Shown: positions 1 to 9,930, counted from the first letter of the stretch. The stretch is DNA of 64,000 nt from Prochlorococcus marinus (GCF_001180305.1 NZ_CVSX01000041.1:62001-126000), one strand, 5' to 3'. The notes: generated by a model not told the origin, from the sequence alone. A program made the numbers and translations.

Positions 1-959
1 ATCCAGCTAGCAGGTAAAGCTTCACTTACTAGACTTTTTGCATAGTTGATGAAAACTGCTCCTAGTATCGCTCCCAATAAAGTTCCTCTACCTCCAACAG
101 CAACCCATATAACCATTTCTATAGAAAAGGGAACTGTCATAAACTGAGGTGATACTATTCCAGACTGAACAGTATATAAAGCTCCCGAAATTCCAGCTAG
201 ACCTCCAGCAATAGAAAATATTATTGTCTTGAATATAACGGGGTTATAACCTGTAAACCTAACTCTTGGTTCATCATCTCGTATTCCTATAAGGATATTT
301 CCAAATCTTCCTTTAACTACCCACTTTGCAAAAAACCATGCGGTTATTACTAGTATGGCGGTTATCCAGAAGAATATTCTCTGCATAGAGGCAGAACCTA
401 CCATCTGACCAAATAGTTGTGTTACATCTGTTTTTAATCCATTTGTTCCATTTATAAGTTTTTGTTGTCCATTAAAGAAGTTAAAGAATACAAGAAGGGA
501 AGCTTGAGTAAGTATAGAAAAATAAACTCCTTTGATTCTATTCCTGAAAACAAGAAATCCAATTAAACCTGCAACCAATGCTGGAATTATCCAAATAGCG
601 AAGAAGGTGAAAATTGGCGATCTAAACGGTTCCCAGAAAAATGGCAATTTTTCAACACCATATAAAGCAAAAAATTCAGGAATATTATTTGGGAATTCAG
701 AAGAACTGGTTATTTGTAAATACATCGCTGCACAATATCCACCAAGGGCAAAAAATATACCTTGTCCAAGACTTAATAAACCTGTATATCCCCAAATAAG
801 ATCAACACCAAGAGCAACTATCGACAAAGATAAGTATCTACCAAGAAGATTTAATCTAAATACAGGGAGTAGAGTTGGTGCAGCAATAATTAAAGCTATT
901 AATATTATCCAGAATGATAATACTATTTTTTTATCAAATTTAATTTTACTTAGGGACAT
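1..959 (-). CDS. urtC: Urea ABC transporter permease UrtC (3' end outside window)
   Basis: Inner-membrane permease of the Urt urea importer, working with UrtB and the ATPases UrtD and UrtE, which should lie beyond the left edge. The minus-strand frame is open from the ATG at 959 to the window edge (about 319 codons). It reads as a LivM-type permease: N-terminus MSLSKIKFDKK, then hydrophobic helices with GYTGLLSLGQG near residue 55 and GIRDDEPRV, typical of branched-chain/urea permeases. The ATG overlaps the last base of the urtB stop (TAATG), so the two are translationally coupled. The C-terminus is not visible. Family assignment is firm; urea specificity rests on the adjacent urtA and urease genes. 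Confidence 0.93.
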   Translation of the reverse strand, partial: MSLSKIKFDKKIVLSFWIILIALIIAAPTLLPVFRLNLLGRYLSLSIVALGVDLIWGYTGLLSLGQGIFFALGGYCAAMYLQITSSSEFPNNIPEFFALYGVEKLPFFWEPFRSPIFTFFAIWIIPALVAGLIGFLVFRNRIKGVYFSILTQASLLVFFNFFNGQQKLINGTNGLKTDVTQLFGQMVGSASMQRIFFWITAILVITAWFFAKWVVKGRFGNILIGIRDDEPRVRFTGYNPVIFKTIIFSIAGGLAGISGALYTVQSGIVSPQFMTVPFSIEMVIWVAVGGRGTLLGAILGAVFINYAKSLVSEALPASW

Positions 960-2113
960 TAGTTTTCAACCATCCTTCCTTTTTGCGGAAATAAACCTGT
1001 GGGTTTAAATTGTAAAAATATAACTATTAATGCAAATATCATTACCCTTGCCATACTTGTTGTTGCAAAAAAGTTGATTGTGTTTGAGAGAGGTAAAGGC
1101 ATATCCGGCCATATTGATAAGAGCCTTCCAGCTCCAATTAAATCCGTCATTATTCCTATCCCAAACGAGGCAAATACAGTTCCTAATAAATTTCCTACCC
1201 CTCCAAGAACTACAACCATAAAACAACCTACTATATAATTTCCTCCAACATTTGGTCCCACAGAACCTAAAAGTGATACTGCTACTCCAGCAACTCCTGC
1301 CAATCCAGATCCAATCCCAAAGGTTATTATATCTACTTTTTCAGTAGATATACCAAGGCAGTCACTCATTTGTCGGTTCTGAGTAACTGCTCTAATACGC
1401 ATCCCCCAAGCACTTTGATTTAGAAATAATGTTATCGCTATTACAGAGATTAGAGTAATGATAATTATCATTAATCTTGTTTTAGGAAATGCAGTTCCTA
1501 AAATTTCTACTTGACCCCTCATCCATGAAGGAGCTGTTACATCAACATTACGAGCACTTGCTCTACTAAGTTTGCTTACTGTGGATGAGATTAAGCCACC
1601 GGTCAAAACTCCAGATAAAGCAGCAAATATCCAAGAACTAAATTTAAAATATTTGAAATTTATTGATTCTTTTATTTTTTGGGGAAACGTTGTTGGTAAA
1701 AATAAACCAATTATAAGACTTATAACAAGACCGGTCCCATAAGCTAAAGGTACACTTCTAACGAATTGTTGAAGAATCAAGCTTACGCCCCAAGTGGCGA
1801 GAAGAGTTTCTAGTGGACTTCCATAAAGCTTCCTTATTATAGTTTTTTCTAGAAGGATACCTACTACTCCACTAACAATAAAAGCAAGGAAAATCGAGAC
1901 TATTATATATGAATTATAGAAGGGTTTTAATATAGGTAATTTGAAAATTAATTGTGTAACGTATGTTGTGTAAGCTCCAAGCATCATAAGTTCTCCATGG
2001 GCAAGATTAATAACACCCATAAGACCAAAAACAATCGCAAGACCTAATGCAGCGACAAGTAGTACAGATCCGATCGCAACACCATTAAAAAGACTGTCGA
2101 AAAGTAACTCCAA
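959..2113 (-). CDS. urtB: Urea ABC transporter permease UrtB
   Basis: Second membrane permease of the urea importer (LivH type, 384 residues, near the usual length). Multiple hydrophobic helices are visible, with the family motifs NLAHGELMMLGAY near residue 37 and the cytoplasmic loop RAVTQNRQMSDCLGIST that contacts the ATPases. The start is a TTG at 2113. It lies 82 bases downstream of urtA, with a strong hairpin in the gap, and overlaps urtC by one base. Nothing looks truncated. The role follows from family and from the complete urease cluster next door. Confidence 0.95.
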   Translation of the reverse strand: MELLFDSLFNGVAIGSVLLVAALGLAIVFGLMGVINLAHGELMMLGAYTTYVTQLIFKLPILKPFYNSYIIVSIFLAFIVSGVVGILLEKTIIRKLYGSPLETLLATWGVSLILQQFVRSVPLAYGTGLVISLIIGLFLPTTFPQKIKESINFKYFKFSSWIFAALSGVLTGGLISSTVSKLSRASARNVDVTAPSWMRGQVEILGTAFPKTRLMIIIITLISVIAITLFLNQSAWGMRIRAVTQNRQMSDCLGISTEKVDIITFGIGSGLAGVAGVAVSLLGSVGPNVGGNYIVGCFMVVVLGGVGNLLGTVFASFGIGIMTDLIGAGRLLSIWPDMPLPLSNTINFFATTSMARVMIFALIVIFLQFKPTGLFPQKGRMVEN

Positions 2114-2140
2114 TTTGAAAAAGAAAATATTTGTTTATAT

Positions 2141-2174
2141 AAAATAAAAGGAGGTGTGAACCTCCTTTTATTTT
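2141..2174 (-). terminator. urtA-urtB intergenic hairpin, likely attenuator or 3'-end stabiliser
   Basis: A perfect 14-bp stem (AAAATAAAAGGAGG paired with CCTCCTTTTATTTT) surrounds a 6-base loop. It sits between the urtA stop and the urtB start. On the minus-strand transcript the stem ends in a U-rich arm, as in a leaky intrinsic terminator. Such hairpins between a binding-protein gene and its permease genes usually allow excess binding protein to be made. That this happens here is inference. Confidence 0.7.
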
Positions 2175-2195
2175 GAAGCATAGTTTTTAATTAAA

Positions 2196-3473
2196 TTAAA
2201 GCCTATACTTTTCTCCTTTTTTAGGATCTGTCCAATCGCATGCAAATCCTTTTGAGCTTGGATGCTTTTGATTCCATGCTTGAGGAAGAACAACTCCTGT
2301 CTCTTCAAGAATTGTAAATCCACCCTCTGCATTAATCTCTCCAATTCTTACTGTTTGAGATAAGTGATGGTTAGGCATAACTTCAACTGGACCTTGTGGT
2401 GCATCAAACTTTTGTCCAACTAGGGCTTCCCTTACAGCGTTGTCGTCAAAAGTTCCAGCATCTTCAACTGCTTGTTTCCATAAGTAAACCATGTTATAAG
2501 CAGATTCTTGAGGATCAGCTACAACACGATCTGCTCCCCATCTTTTCTTGAAACTTTTAGCAAATTTCTTAGATGCAGGAGTATCAATTGACATCATGTA
2601 GTTCCAAGCCCCGTAGTGGCCTTCAAGGAACTCAGGACCAATTGTACTAATCTCTTCTTCAGCAATTGAATAGTTCATTACGTAGTAGCCCTTCGAAGGT
2701 GTGATACCTGCGTCTTGAATCTGTTTGAAGAATGCAACGTTTTGGTCACCATTAAGGGTATTGATGATTATTCCACCTTCAGGAAGCGCCTTTTTGATTT
2801 TAGAGATAATTGGAGCAACTTCAGTGTTCCCTAATGGAAGGTAATCTTCTCCAACAACTTTACCTCCTAACTGTTTGACCTGTGCTTTTGTGATTGTGTT
2901 TGAAGTTCTTGGGAATACATAATCAGAACCTACAAGGAAGAAATCTCCACCAGCTGCGGGAGAACGCTTATACATGAAATCTGTAGCTGGTTCTGATTGT
3001 TGGTTTGGTGTAGCTCCTGTGTAAAAAATGTTGTTAGAACATTCTTGGGCTTCATATTGAATTGGGTAATAAAGGAAAGCATCCTTTGATTCGTAGACTG
3101 GTAACATTGCTTTTCTACTTGCAGATGTCCAACCACCAAATACGACAGGAACTCCGTCTTGGTCAATAAGTTTCTTGGATTTTTCAGCAAAAGTAGGCCA
3201 GTCAGAAGCACCATCTTCAACTATGTATTCTATTTTGTAGCTTTTGCCGCCAACCTTAACACCACCAGCAGCATTTATCTCTTCAATAGCCATTTTTTCA
3301 GTATCAACAAGTGTTGATTCAGAAATTGCCATTGTTCCAGATAAAGAATGTAAAATACCAACGGTTACTGTGTCATCGAAACTTCCGGAGGTTCCACCTC
3401 CACCACATGAAGTAGCTGTAACAGCAAGTGAGGCAGTAGCTAATCCTGCCAAAATGCGCCTTGAAATTCTCAT
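2196..3473 (-). CDS. urtA: Urea ABC transporter substrate-binding protein UrtA
   Basis: Periplasmic urea-binding protein delivering urea to UrtBC (425 residues, normal for the family). The N-terminus has a twin arginine (SRR, residues 4-6), a hydrophobic core and a Cys in AVTATSC near residue 23, followed by a Gly run, which suggests a lipoprotein signal, possibly Tat-dependent. The mature part is a type-1 periplasmic binding fold (VGILHSLSGTMAISE, VFGGWTSASRKA, YYPIQYE), typical of the FmdD/UrtA branch. It is the first gene of the urt operon, with an NtcA-like site about 80 bases upstream, so nitrogen limitation probably induces it. Confidence 0.96.
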   Translation of the reverse strand: MRISRRILAGLATASLAVTATSCGGGGTSGSFDDTVTVGILHSLSGTMAISESTLVDTEKMAIEEINAAGGVKVGGKSYKIEYIVEDGASDWPTFAEKSKKLIDQDGVPVVFGGWTSASRKAMLPVYESKDAFLYYPIQYEAQECSNNIFYTGATPNQQSEPATDFMYKRSPAAGGDFFLVGSDYVFPRTSNTITKAQVKQLGGKVVGEDYLPLGNTEVAPIISKIKKALPEGGIIINTLNGDQNVAFFKQIQDAGITPSKGYYVMNYSIAEEEISTIGPEFLEGHYGAWNYMMSIDTPASKKFAKSFKKRWGADRVVADPQESAYNMVYLWKQAVEDAGTFDDNAVREALVGQKFDAPQGPVEVMPNHHLSQTVRIGEINAEGGFTILEETGVVLPQAWNQKHPSSKGFACDWTDPKKGEKYRL

Positions 3474-3549
3474 GAATTAGGATAAATTAGGTAATTGACC
3501 CTCATTAGGGGGATAAAGTAAAAGTTATTAACGAGTGAGGATTCGTTTT

Positions 3550-3563
3550 GTATCTGTCGTAAC
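3550..3563 (-). promoter_or_regulatory. NtcA-like activator site upstream of urtA
   Basis: Read on the minus strand the site is GTTACGACAGATAC, one mismatch from GTA-N8-TAC. A TAN3T-type -10 box (TAACTT) follows after 22 bases, the spacing of NtcA-activated cyanobacterial promoters. The glnA upstream region in this window has nearly the same sequence. Binding is inferred. Confidence 0.65.
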
Positions 3564-3601
3564 TTTTTGTTGAATCCAATATATTAGAAATCAACATCTT
3601 T

Positions 3602-4213
3602 CTAGTTTCGATTGTTGGGTATATGTGATTCTAAAAAATGAGTTATTTCTTCAACACCTTTGCCGCTACTAAGGTTGGTAAAAAACCAAGGTTTCCCTTT
3701 TCTCATAAATTCCGTATCACTTTTCATAATATTTAAATCTGCACCAACCATATCTGCTAAGTCAATTTTGTTTATTAGTAATAAATCTGACCTTGTTATC
3801 CCTGGGCCCCCTTTTCTAGGGATTTTGTCTCCAGCAGATACATCAATCACATATATTGATAAATCTACAAGTTCTGGACTAAAACTAGATGCTAAATTGT
3901 CACCTCCACTTTCTACAAAAACAAAATCTAAAGGATTATATTTATTTTCTAAATCTAAAACTGCGTTTTTATTTAGGGAACAATCCTCTCTTATCGCTGT
4001 ATGGGGACAACCTCCTGTTTCTACACCAATAATCCTTCCTTCTTCTAAAACTTTTTTATTTATTAGAAAGTTAGCATCTTCTTTAGTGTAGATATCATTG
4101 GTGACAACAGCTATCTCATAATTGTTTTTCAGGCTTAAACATAGAGTCTCTACTAATGCAGTTTTTCCTGAACCTACGGGGCCAGCAACTCCTACTCTCA
4201 ATTTGCTACTCAT
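3602..4213 (-). CDS. ureG: Urease accessory GTPase UreG
   Basis: GTPase that drives nickel insertion into apo-urease together with UreD, UreF and UreE (203 residues, normal). A P-loop GPVGSGKT lies near residues 11-18, the UreG metal motif [10 protein letters not shown] near residues 68-77, a Walker-B-like FVESGGDNL near 100, and NKID for guanine recognition near 150. It ends the minus-strand ureE-ureF-ureG run, three bases after ureF. The urtA promoter lies just downstream, so ureGFE and urtABC run in the same direction but probably have separate promoters. Confidence 0.97.
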   Translation of the reverse strand: MSSKLRVGVAGPVGSGKTALVETLCLSLKNNYEIAVVTNDIYTKEDANFLINKKVLEEGRIIGVETGGCPHTAIREDCSLNKNAVLDLENKYNPLDFVFVESGGDNLASSFSPELVDLSIYVIDVSAGDKIPRKGGPGITRSDLLLINKIDLADMVGADLNIMKSDTEFMRKGKPWFFTNLSSGKGVEEITHFLESHIPNNRN

Positions 4214-4216
4214 AAA

Positions 4217-4903
4217 TTAATTTCTAAAAAGTTTTGTATAAAGGTCATTATGATTTTGTTGTGCCATAGCTAAACCTACATTGCCAAAATAGATGTCATC
4301 AATTTCTTTGTCCATAATTTCTTTAGAAATTTTTGAAATTATTGCTAATAAATCTTTCTGAATTAATTGTGCTTTTGTTGAACCAATAGGAATAATCCTT
4401 AATGCTGCACTAAGTTGGTTTGCACTCCACGCATAGAAAAAATTCTCAACCATTTCCAACTTCGTAATTTCAAAACAATAACAAGCCCAACTCCACGCTA
4501 GAGGCCAGGAGTTTTTTTTATTTTTTTTATATAGATATTCAAATCCAAATTCTTTGTTTAAATCAAAGAGAGATTTTGCCATTTGAGTTTGTTGTTCTCT
4601 CAATTCGACCGAGTCTTTTGATGAGAGGATCCATTTATCCAAACTCAATAGCTTATGCAAATTACTTTTTAAATTTTTGCCTTGGTTTAACTCAATGAAA
4701 ATATCAAAAAAATCTAATAATAGTTTTGCATCTAGTCTAATCTGACCAATTTTTAGTTCGTTTATGATTAAATCTTTTACCGAATTTGAGTCTTTCAAAT
4801 CTTTATTATTTAGGTAACTCTCCAATCCCTCGGAATAACAAAATCCTCCAACTGGTAAGTTAGGGCTTATTAATAAATATTTTAATAAGTGACTTTTACT
4901 CAT
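4217..4903 (-). CDS. ureF: Urease accessory protein UreF
   Basis: Helical chaperone that binds the UreD-urease complex and recruits UreG (about 228 residues). The family opening SPNLPVGGFCYSEGLE is present near the N-terminus, and so is the C-terminal IPIGSTKAQL segment. I chose the ATG at 4903 (MSKSHLLKYLL), which matches the usual N-terminus; an in-frame ATG at 4915 would add four residues. The gene overlaps the end of ureE by 8 bases (20 with the upstream ATG), so coupled translation is likely. Divergent in sequence, as is usual for UreF. Confidence 0.93.
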   Translation of the reverse strand: MSKSHLLKYLLISPNLPVGGFCYSEGLESYLNNKDLKDSNSVKDLIINELKIGQIRLDAKLLLDFFDIFIELNQGKNLKSNLHKLLSLDKWILSSKDSVELREQQTQMAKSLFDLNKEFGFEYLYKKNKKNSWPLAWSWACYCFEITKLEMVENFFYAWSANQLSAALRIIPIGSTKAQLIQKDLLAIISKISKEIMDKEIDDIYFGNVGLAMAQQNHNDLYTKLFRN

Positions 4904-5345
4904 GACTGTGGGCACCTCTTTCCGGAAAAAATTTTTTTTGGGTATTTACGATATCAACATTAAAATTTTTAAGCATATTTTCAATTACGTAATCATCTTT
5001 TGTTAGAAGAATATCTTCTTCAATTTCTACTTCTACATGCCTATTTCCTAGATGATAAGCAGTTTTAATAAGTTCATTTTTAGAATTGGAACTTATTTCA
5101 ATTAAATTTTCTGTTTTGGCAATTATCTCTACATAAAAATTGGACACATTGGTTAAAAGAAAATCTCCATCATTTAATTTACCCTCTCTAGGTAATTGTA
5201 AAATTATTTCTTGATCACAATCAGTTAATCTTTTACCTCGTAAGATTCTTCTTTCATCTGAACTTAGGGTAAGTTTTAAAAATGAACCTAGTCGAGGTTT
5301 TTCCTTAATCCAATCAGTTACAACTATTTGTTTATTAATTCTCAT
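4896..5345 (-). CDS. ureE: Urease accessory nickel chaperone UreE
   Basis: Nickel metallochaperone for urease assembly (149 residues from the ATG at 5345; a TTG two codons upstream is less likely). The peptide-binding and metal-binding halves are both visible, including ILRGKRLTDCDQEI and the YHLGNRHVEVEIEED segment holding the conserved metal-binding His. The tail ends with HSHE, a very short version of the His-rich tail of many UreE proteins. First gene of ureEFG, diverging from ureD. Confidence 0.94.
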   Translation of the reverse strand: MRINKQIVVTDWIKEKPRLGSFLKLTLSSDERRILRGKRLTDCDQEIILQLPREGKLNDGDFLLTNVSNFYVEIIAKTENLIEISSNSKNELIKTAYHLGNRHVEVEIEEDILLTKDDYVIENMLKNFNVDIVNTQKKFFPERGAHSHE

Positions 5346-5360
5346 AATCAAAATTTTTGG

Positions 5361-5377
5361 TTACTTTAATTTAGTAA
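5361..5377. promoter_or_regulatory. Inverted repeat in the divergent ureE/ureD promoter
   Basis: TTACTTTAATTTAGTAA is a 5-bp inverted repeat (TTACT/AGTAA, 7-base spacer) in the middle of the 48-base gap that must carry both promoters. It does not fit the GTA-N8-TAC NtcA pattern. A role as an operator is only suggested by symmetry and place; AT-rich DNA produces such repeats by chance. Confidence 0.3.
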
Positions 5378-5393
5378 TTAAAGAAAACAATTT

Positions 5394-6296
5394 ATGATTA
5401 AAACTTCTTGGGAAGGTAATTGTTTCTTAAATTTTTTTAATAATAATGCAAGTTTAGGAAATGTTGGTAAAACAATCTTTAATTCTAAATCTACTTCTCC
5501 TTACAAGTTATTAAAGTCTACTCATGATCAGGAGGGCAGATGCATTTTACCTGTTCTTCATACTGCAGGGGGATTGGTTGGTGGCGATTTACTTGAGTTT
5601 GAGGTAAATCTTGAAAAAAACTCTAAGGTATTGTTGACTACTTCTTCAGCTCAGAAAGTATATGGATCAGTTGGGATATCTAAAATCAATCCAAAAGGAA
5701 CTTTTTCAAAGCAAAAAAATCTTATAAATATTCTTGATAATTCTCATTTGGAATATCTTCCTCAAGAAACAATTATCTTTGCGAATGGTTTATATGAGCA
5801 AAAGTTTAAAGTATCTATTTCAGAAACTTCAAGTTTTTTATTTACTGATTTAATAAGGCTTGGGAGATCTTCTTCCGGAGAATCTATTGAGAGTGGAGTT
5901 TTTAGATCTAAATTAGAAATTATGAGAAATAATGATTTATATGATGATTGGGAATATGTTGATCAAATTGAATTATCGAAGGCAAGTTATCTGGCCAAGT
6001 CAGGTATGGATTATATGCCTGTATTTGGATCTTTAATTTGGATTTGTGAAAAAGATTTTTCTAAGTCAAAAATAAACAATCTTGTAGGAAATATAAAAAA
6101 GATTTTCAATGAAACTGATAATAATTTATCTATTGGGATCCTTGAAAATGGAATCTCTATAAGATTCCTGGGGAGTTCTTCTCAAGAAGCTAGGAAATGT
6201 TTTTTTTGTATTTGGAAACAAATTAGGTCTGTTAGTGGATTTTGTGAGCCAAAATATCAAGGTGTATGGCCTTTACAAGATTCTATGAATTATTAA
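5394..6296 (+). CDS. ureD: Urease accessory protein UreD (UreH)
   Basis: Scaffold protein that binds apo-urease and brings in UreF and UreG (300 residues). Family segments include [20 protein letters not shown] near residue 55, [25 protein letters not shown] near 120 and LGRSSSGE near 160. It opens the plus-strand ureDABC operon, 50 bases before ureA. Intact. Confidence 0.95.
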   Translation: MIKTSWEGNCFLNFFNNNASLGNVGKTIFNSKSTSPYKLLKSTHDQEGRCILPVLHTAGGLVGGDLLEFEVNLEKNSKVLLTTSSAQKVYGSVGISKINPKGTFSKQKNLINILDNSHLEYLPQETIIFANGLYEQKFKVSISETSSFLFTDLIRLGRSSSGESIESGVFRSKLEIMRNNDLYDDWEYVDQIELSKASYLAKSGMDYMPVFGSLIWICEKDFSKSKINNLVGNIKKIFNETDNNLSIGILENGISIRFLGSSSQEARKCFFCIWKQIRSVSGFCEPKYQGVWPLQDSMNY

Positions 6297-6346
6297 TTAT
6301 GTTCAGAAAGAACCTTTTTTAAGAATTTATAGACTAATTTTTTATT

Positions 6347-6649
6347 ATGCATCTTTCACCTCAAGAAAAGGATAAATTATTGATTTTTTCTGCTGCACTC
6401 TTAGCTGAAAGAAGGCTTAGTCGAGGTCTTAAACTTAATTATCCTGAAACAATTGCTTTTTTGAGTTTTCAAGTTCTTGAAGGAGCTCGAGATGGGAAAA
6501 GTGTAAGTCAATTAATGTCAGAGGGAACTACCTGGCTTTCAAAATCACAAGTTATGGAGGGCATTCCTGAAATGGTTGATGAAGTCCAAATAGAAGCAGT
6601 TTTCCCTGATGGCACAAAGTTAGTTACTATTCACAATCCGATTAATTAG
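6347..6649 (+). CDS. ureA: Urease gamma subunit UreA
   Basis: Small structural subunit of urease (100 residues, the standard length). Very conserved: [13 protein letters not shown] at the start, ARRRL-like [15 protein letters not shown] near residue 20, and the terminal [20 protein letters not shown]. It is followed two bases later by ureB. Cytoplasmic; forms the (alpha-beta-gamma)3 enzyme. Confidence 0.98.
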   Translation: MHLSPQEKDKLLIFSAALLAERRLSRGLKLNYPETIAFLSFQVLEGARDGKSVSQLMSEGTTWLSKSQVMEGIPEMVDEVQIEAVFPDGTKLVTIHNPIN

Positions 6650-6651
6650 TT

Positions 6652-6972
6652 ATGAGTAATTTAATTCCTGGCGAAATAATTCCTAAGCAAGGTGAAATCG
6701 AATTAAATCTTGGTAAGGATGTTAAAACAGTAAAAGTTTCTAATTCTGGTGATAGACCTGTACAAATTGGATCTCATTATCATTTTTTTGAAGCTAATAA
6801 GGCTTTAATTTTTGATCGAGAATTAACACGTGGTATGCGTCTTGACATTCCTGCAGGAACAGCAATTAGATTTGAACCTGGAGATACAACTGATGTCAAA
6901 TTAGTTCCTTATTCAGGGTTAAGAATTGCACATGGTTTCAATTCATTGGTTAATGGTTCTTTAGATACTTAA
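6652..6972 (+). CDS. ureB: Urease beta subunit UreB
   Basis: Structural subunit of urease (106 residues). Conserved stretches are [34 protein letters not shown] and the [16 protein letters not shown] block. It lies between ureA and ureC with gaps of 2 and 4 bases, so the three subunits are surely co-translated. Intact. Confidence 0.98.
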   Translation: MSNLIPGEIIPKQGEIELNLGKDVKTVKVSNSGDRPVQIGSHYHFFEANKALIFDRELTRGMRLDIPAGTAIRFEPGDTTDVKLVPYSGLRIAHGFNSLVNGSLDT

Positions 6973-6976
6973 AATT

Positions 6977-8686
6977 ATGTCCTATAAAATTGACAGAAAT
7001 ACTTACGCGCAAACTTACGGACCCACTACCGGAGATAGAGTAAGACTAGCTGATACCGAACTTTTTATAGAAGTAGAAAAGGATTTAACCACATACGGAG
7101 ATGAAGTTAAATTCGGTGGAGGTAAAGTTATTCGAGATGGGATGGGACAGTCTCAAGTAAGAAGATCTGATGGAGCTGTAGATACCGTAATAACTAATGC
7201 TTTGATCGTAGATTGGTGGGGAATAATTAAGGCTGATGTGGGCATAAAAGATGGAATGATTTTTGAAATTGGTAAGGCGGGTAATCCTGATATCCAGGAT
7301 AATGTCGATATTATTATTGGTGCATCAACAGAAGTAATAGCTGGAGAAGGACATATTCTCACTGCAGGTTCAATAGATACCCACATTCACTTTATCTGTC
7401 CCCAACAAATTGAAACAGCACTATCCTCAGGAATTACAACCATGTTGGGAGGAGGAACTGGACCAGCAACTGGCACAAATGCCACTACTTGTACTCCAGG
7501 TTCTTTTCATATCTCAAGAATGCTTCAATCTGCAGAAGCATTCCCCATGAATTTAGGATTTTTTGGAAAAGGAAACTCAACAAATGAGTGGAATCTGATT
7601 GATCAGGTTGAAGCTGGTGCATGTGGATTGAAGCTTCATGAGGATTGGGGAACAACTCCCTCTACAATAAATTCATGTCTTAATGTTGCAGATAAGTTTG
7701 ACGTTCAAGTATGTATTCATACTGATACTTTGAATGAGGCAGGCTTTGTTGAAGATACCATCAAAGCTATTGCAGGAAGAACTATTCATACTTTTCATAC
7801 CGAAGGAGCAGGTGGAGGTCATGCGCCAGATATCATAAAAATTTGTGGAGAAAAAAATGTTCTTCCAAGTAGTACAAATCCTACAAGACCCTATACGAGG
7901 AACACATTAGAAGAACATCTTGACATGTTAATGGTTTGTCATCATTTAGACTCTAAAATCCCAGAAGATATTGCATTTGCTGAATCAAGGATCAGAAGAG
8001 AAACTATTGCTGCTGAGGATATATTGCATGATATGGGTGCCTTTTCAATTATTGCTAGTGATTCTCAAGCTATGGGAAGAGTTGGTGAAGTAATTACGAG
8101 AACTTTTCAAACCGCTCATAAAATGAAAGTCCAAAGGGGACCGCTATCGCAGGATTCTGATAGAAACGATAATTATAGAGTAAAGAGATACATTTCTAAA
8201 GTCACAATTAATCCTGCAATAGCTCATGGTATTGATAAACATGTTGGTTCTATAGAAAAGGGAAAAATTGCTGATTTGGCGTTATGGAAACCTTCCTTTT
8301 TTGCGGTAAAGCCTGAATTAGTTGTTAAGGGAGGATCTATAGTTTGGGCTCAGATGGGTGATGCAAATGCTTCAATTCCTACTCCAGGTCCTGTACATGG
8401 TCGTCCTATGTTTGCAAGTTTCGGCCAATCTCTATTTAAGAGTTCTTTGACTTTTTTAAGTAAAAATTCAATTGATCAAAATATTCCAAGTAAATTAGGC
8501 TTACAAAAGAAATGTATTGCCGTAGAAAATACCAGAAATATCAATAAATCCAACTTAAAACTTAATAGTAAACTACCTAATATTTCAGTCGATCCTCAAA
8601 CTTATGAAGTTTTTTCTGATGGGGAACTTCTTACTTGTGAACCACTTAATGAGGTCCCAATGGCTCAAAGGTATTTTTTACTTTAG
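6977..8686 (+). CDS. ureC: Urease alpha subunit UreC, catalytic
   Basis: Nickel amidohydrolase subunit that hydrolyses urea to ammonia and carbamate (569 residues, full length). The nickel-binding HIH (H136, H138), the carbamylated lysine in GLKLHEDWG (K219), and the flap MVCHHL with C321 and H322 are all present, so the enzyme should be active. Last gene of ureDABC. Its TAG stop overlaps the TAA stop of the convergent gpgS by two bases, leaving no terminator space between them. Confidence 0.98.
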   Translation: MSYKIDRNTYAQTYGPTTGDRVRLADTELFIEVEKDLTTYGDEVKFGGGKVIRDGMGQSQVRRSDGAVDTVITNALIVDWWGIIKADVGIKDGMIFEIGKAGNPDIQDNVDIIIGASTEVIAGEGHILTAGSIDTHIHFICPQQIETALSSGITTMLGGGTGPATGTNATTCTPGSFHISRMLQSAEAFPMNLGFFGKGNSTNEWNLIDQVEAGACGLKLHEDWGTTPSTINSCLNVADKFDVQVCIHTDTLNEAGFVEDTIKAIAGRTIHTFHTEGAGGGHAPDIIKICGEKNVLPSSTNPTRPYTRNTLEEHLDMLMVCHHLDSKIPEDIAFAESRIRRETIAAEDILHDMGAFSIIASDSQAMGRVGEVITRTFQTAHKMKVQRGPLSQDSDRNDNYRVKRYISKVTINPAIAHGIDKHVGSIEKGKIADLALWKPSFFAVKPELVVKGGSIVWAQMGDANASIPTPGPVHGRPMFASFGQSLFKSSLTFLSKNSIDQNIPSKLGLQKKCIAVENTRNINKSNLKLNSKLPNISVDPQTYEVFSDGELLTCEPLNEVPMAQRYFLL

Positions 8687-9909
8687 AAGTTTTTAATTAA
8701 TTCTTTCTGATTTGTCTTTATATCTTTTGAACCAGCAATAGCCAAATCTTCCTGTAGTTTATTCTCACAAGATAGAACTCTTGACCAACTTGGTAACTGC
8801 TGAGTAGTTGGGCAAGCTAGGTAATCTTCTGTAGCAGGTCTCAATAGTTTCGCAAATTTTTGTACTGATAGTTCTTCTTCATGCCTATCATATGGAAGTT
8901 GATTGACTGCAGAATCTAATCCAAATTGTTTTACCCTATCTTCCCCAACTCTTTTGTAGAGAACTTCTAAAGTTGCCAGTTGAGTGCTAGTTAAGGTCTC
9001 GGCTTGATGCTCCATTAAACCTCTTAAAACACTTGAAAGTATTTCTGTACACATTTTTTGCAATCCTTCTTTAGAGGAATCACCAATATTTTTATGTTTA
9101 TGATCAAATAAACCTAGGTCAACTTGGGCTATTTTAGAAGTTCTTACGTTTCTATAAACCTCTGATAATAAACCTATTTCTAAACCCCAGTCACAAGGTA
9201 TTCTTAAATTCATAGCAAGATCTTTAGTAAAGGCGAACTCTCCTGCTAATGGATATCTGAATGATTGCAGATACTGTAAAAAGGGACCCTTACCAACTAA
9301 CTGCTCAAGACTTGCTAATAAAGGCCCCACAAATAATCTTGTTGCTCTGCCTTGTAATTGATTTGTTTCTAAAGATAACCTACTGTAAAAAGCTTTTACA
9401 TATGATATTCCATATGATTCATCTAGAAGTGGAAGTATCATTCTTGAAGGATACAAAGGACTAAAAGTTCTTATATCAGCATCAAAAAGAGCAACAACTT
9501 CTGATTTTCTAGTCGCAACTCCTATACCTTGCCAGACAGCCCATCCTTTACCTGGGGTTCCTAAAAGTTCTAGACCATTTTTTTCTTGGCTTTTTAAAAG
9601 CTCTATTACCGATTGAGAATTAGTCCATTGAACATGAACTGGAAATGGCATTGATTCAAAAAACAATTTTGCTGCTTTAACTTGCTCAACAGTTTTTGCA
9701 GAGAGAGCAATAACTAATTCATTTAAGCCTGTAAGGTTTTTTAAAACTTCTCTTATATCTTTTAATGCTGGACGCTCAAACTCTTCATATAAACATGGAA
9801 TTAAAATACTAGTTGATCTTTTTTTAAGACTTTTGTTTAATTCTTTTAGTAAATTTTTTGTAACTCCATATTCATGTATTGTTGTGATTAACCCTTGTTG
9901 AAAGTCCAT
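8683..9909 (-). CDS. gpgS: Glucosyl-3-phosphoglycerate synthase GpgS
   Basis: GT81-type glycosyltransferase joining NDP-glucose and 3-phosphoglycerate to glucosyl-3-phosphoglycerate, first step to the nitrogen-free osmolyte glucosylglycerate (408 residues). Visible features are the nucleotide-binding start [15 protein letters not shown] near residue 36, [17 protein letters not shown] near 113, the metal-binding DAD at 143-145, and [11 protein letters not shown] plus DWGLEIGLL further on, matching the family. Glucosylglycerate is known as a common solute of nitrogen-poor marine picocyanobacteria. It diverges from the GH13/gpgP/glycerate-kinase operon across 50 bases. Confidence 0.9.
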   Translation of the reverse strand: MDFQQGLITTIHEYGVTKNLLKELNKSLKKRSTSILIPCLYEEFERPALKDIREVLKNLTGLNELVIALSAKTVEQVKAAKLFFESMPFPVHVQWTNSQSVIELLKSQEKNGLELLGTPGKGWAVWQGIGVATRKSEVVALFDADIRTFSPLYPSRMILPLLDESYGISYVKAFYSRLSLETNQLQGRATRLFVGPLLASLEQLVGKGPFLQYLQSFRYPLAGEFAFTKDLAMNLRIPCDWGLEIGLLSEVYRNVRTSKIAQVDLGLFDHKHKNIGDSSKEGLQKMCTEILSSVLRGLMEHQAETLTSTQLATLEVLYKRVGEDRVKQFGLDSAVNQLPYDRHEEELSVQKFAKLLRPATEDYLACPTTQQLPSWSRVLSCENKLQEDLAIAGSKDIKTNQKELIKNF

Positions 9910-9930
9910 TTTCTAATTGATGTGCAGAAT

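Noticed and set aside
532-1008. Plus-strand ORF of 158 residues at the left edge
   Set aside because: Antisense shadow of urtC and the urtB end; no recognisable domain, while the opposite frame is a clear permease.
3525-3545. CCTCACTC in the urtA leader, recalling the Yfr1 small RNA core
   Set aside because: It does not match the full conserved Yfr1 core, and no flanking stem pair or terminator is visible.
4896-5351. ureE start at the TTG at 5351
   Set aside because: The ATG two codons later gives the usual UreE N-terminus and is a stronger start.
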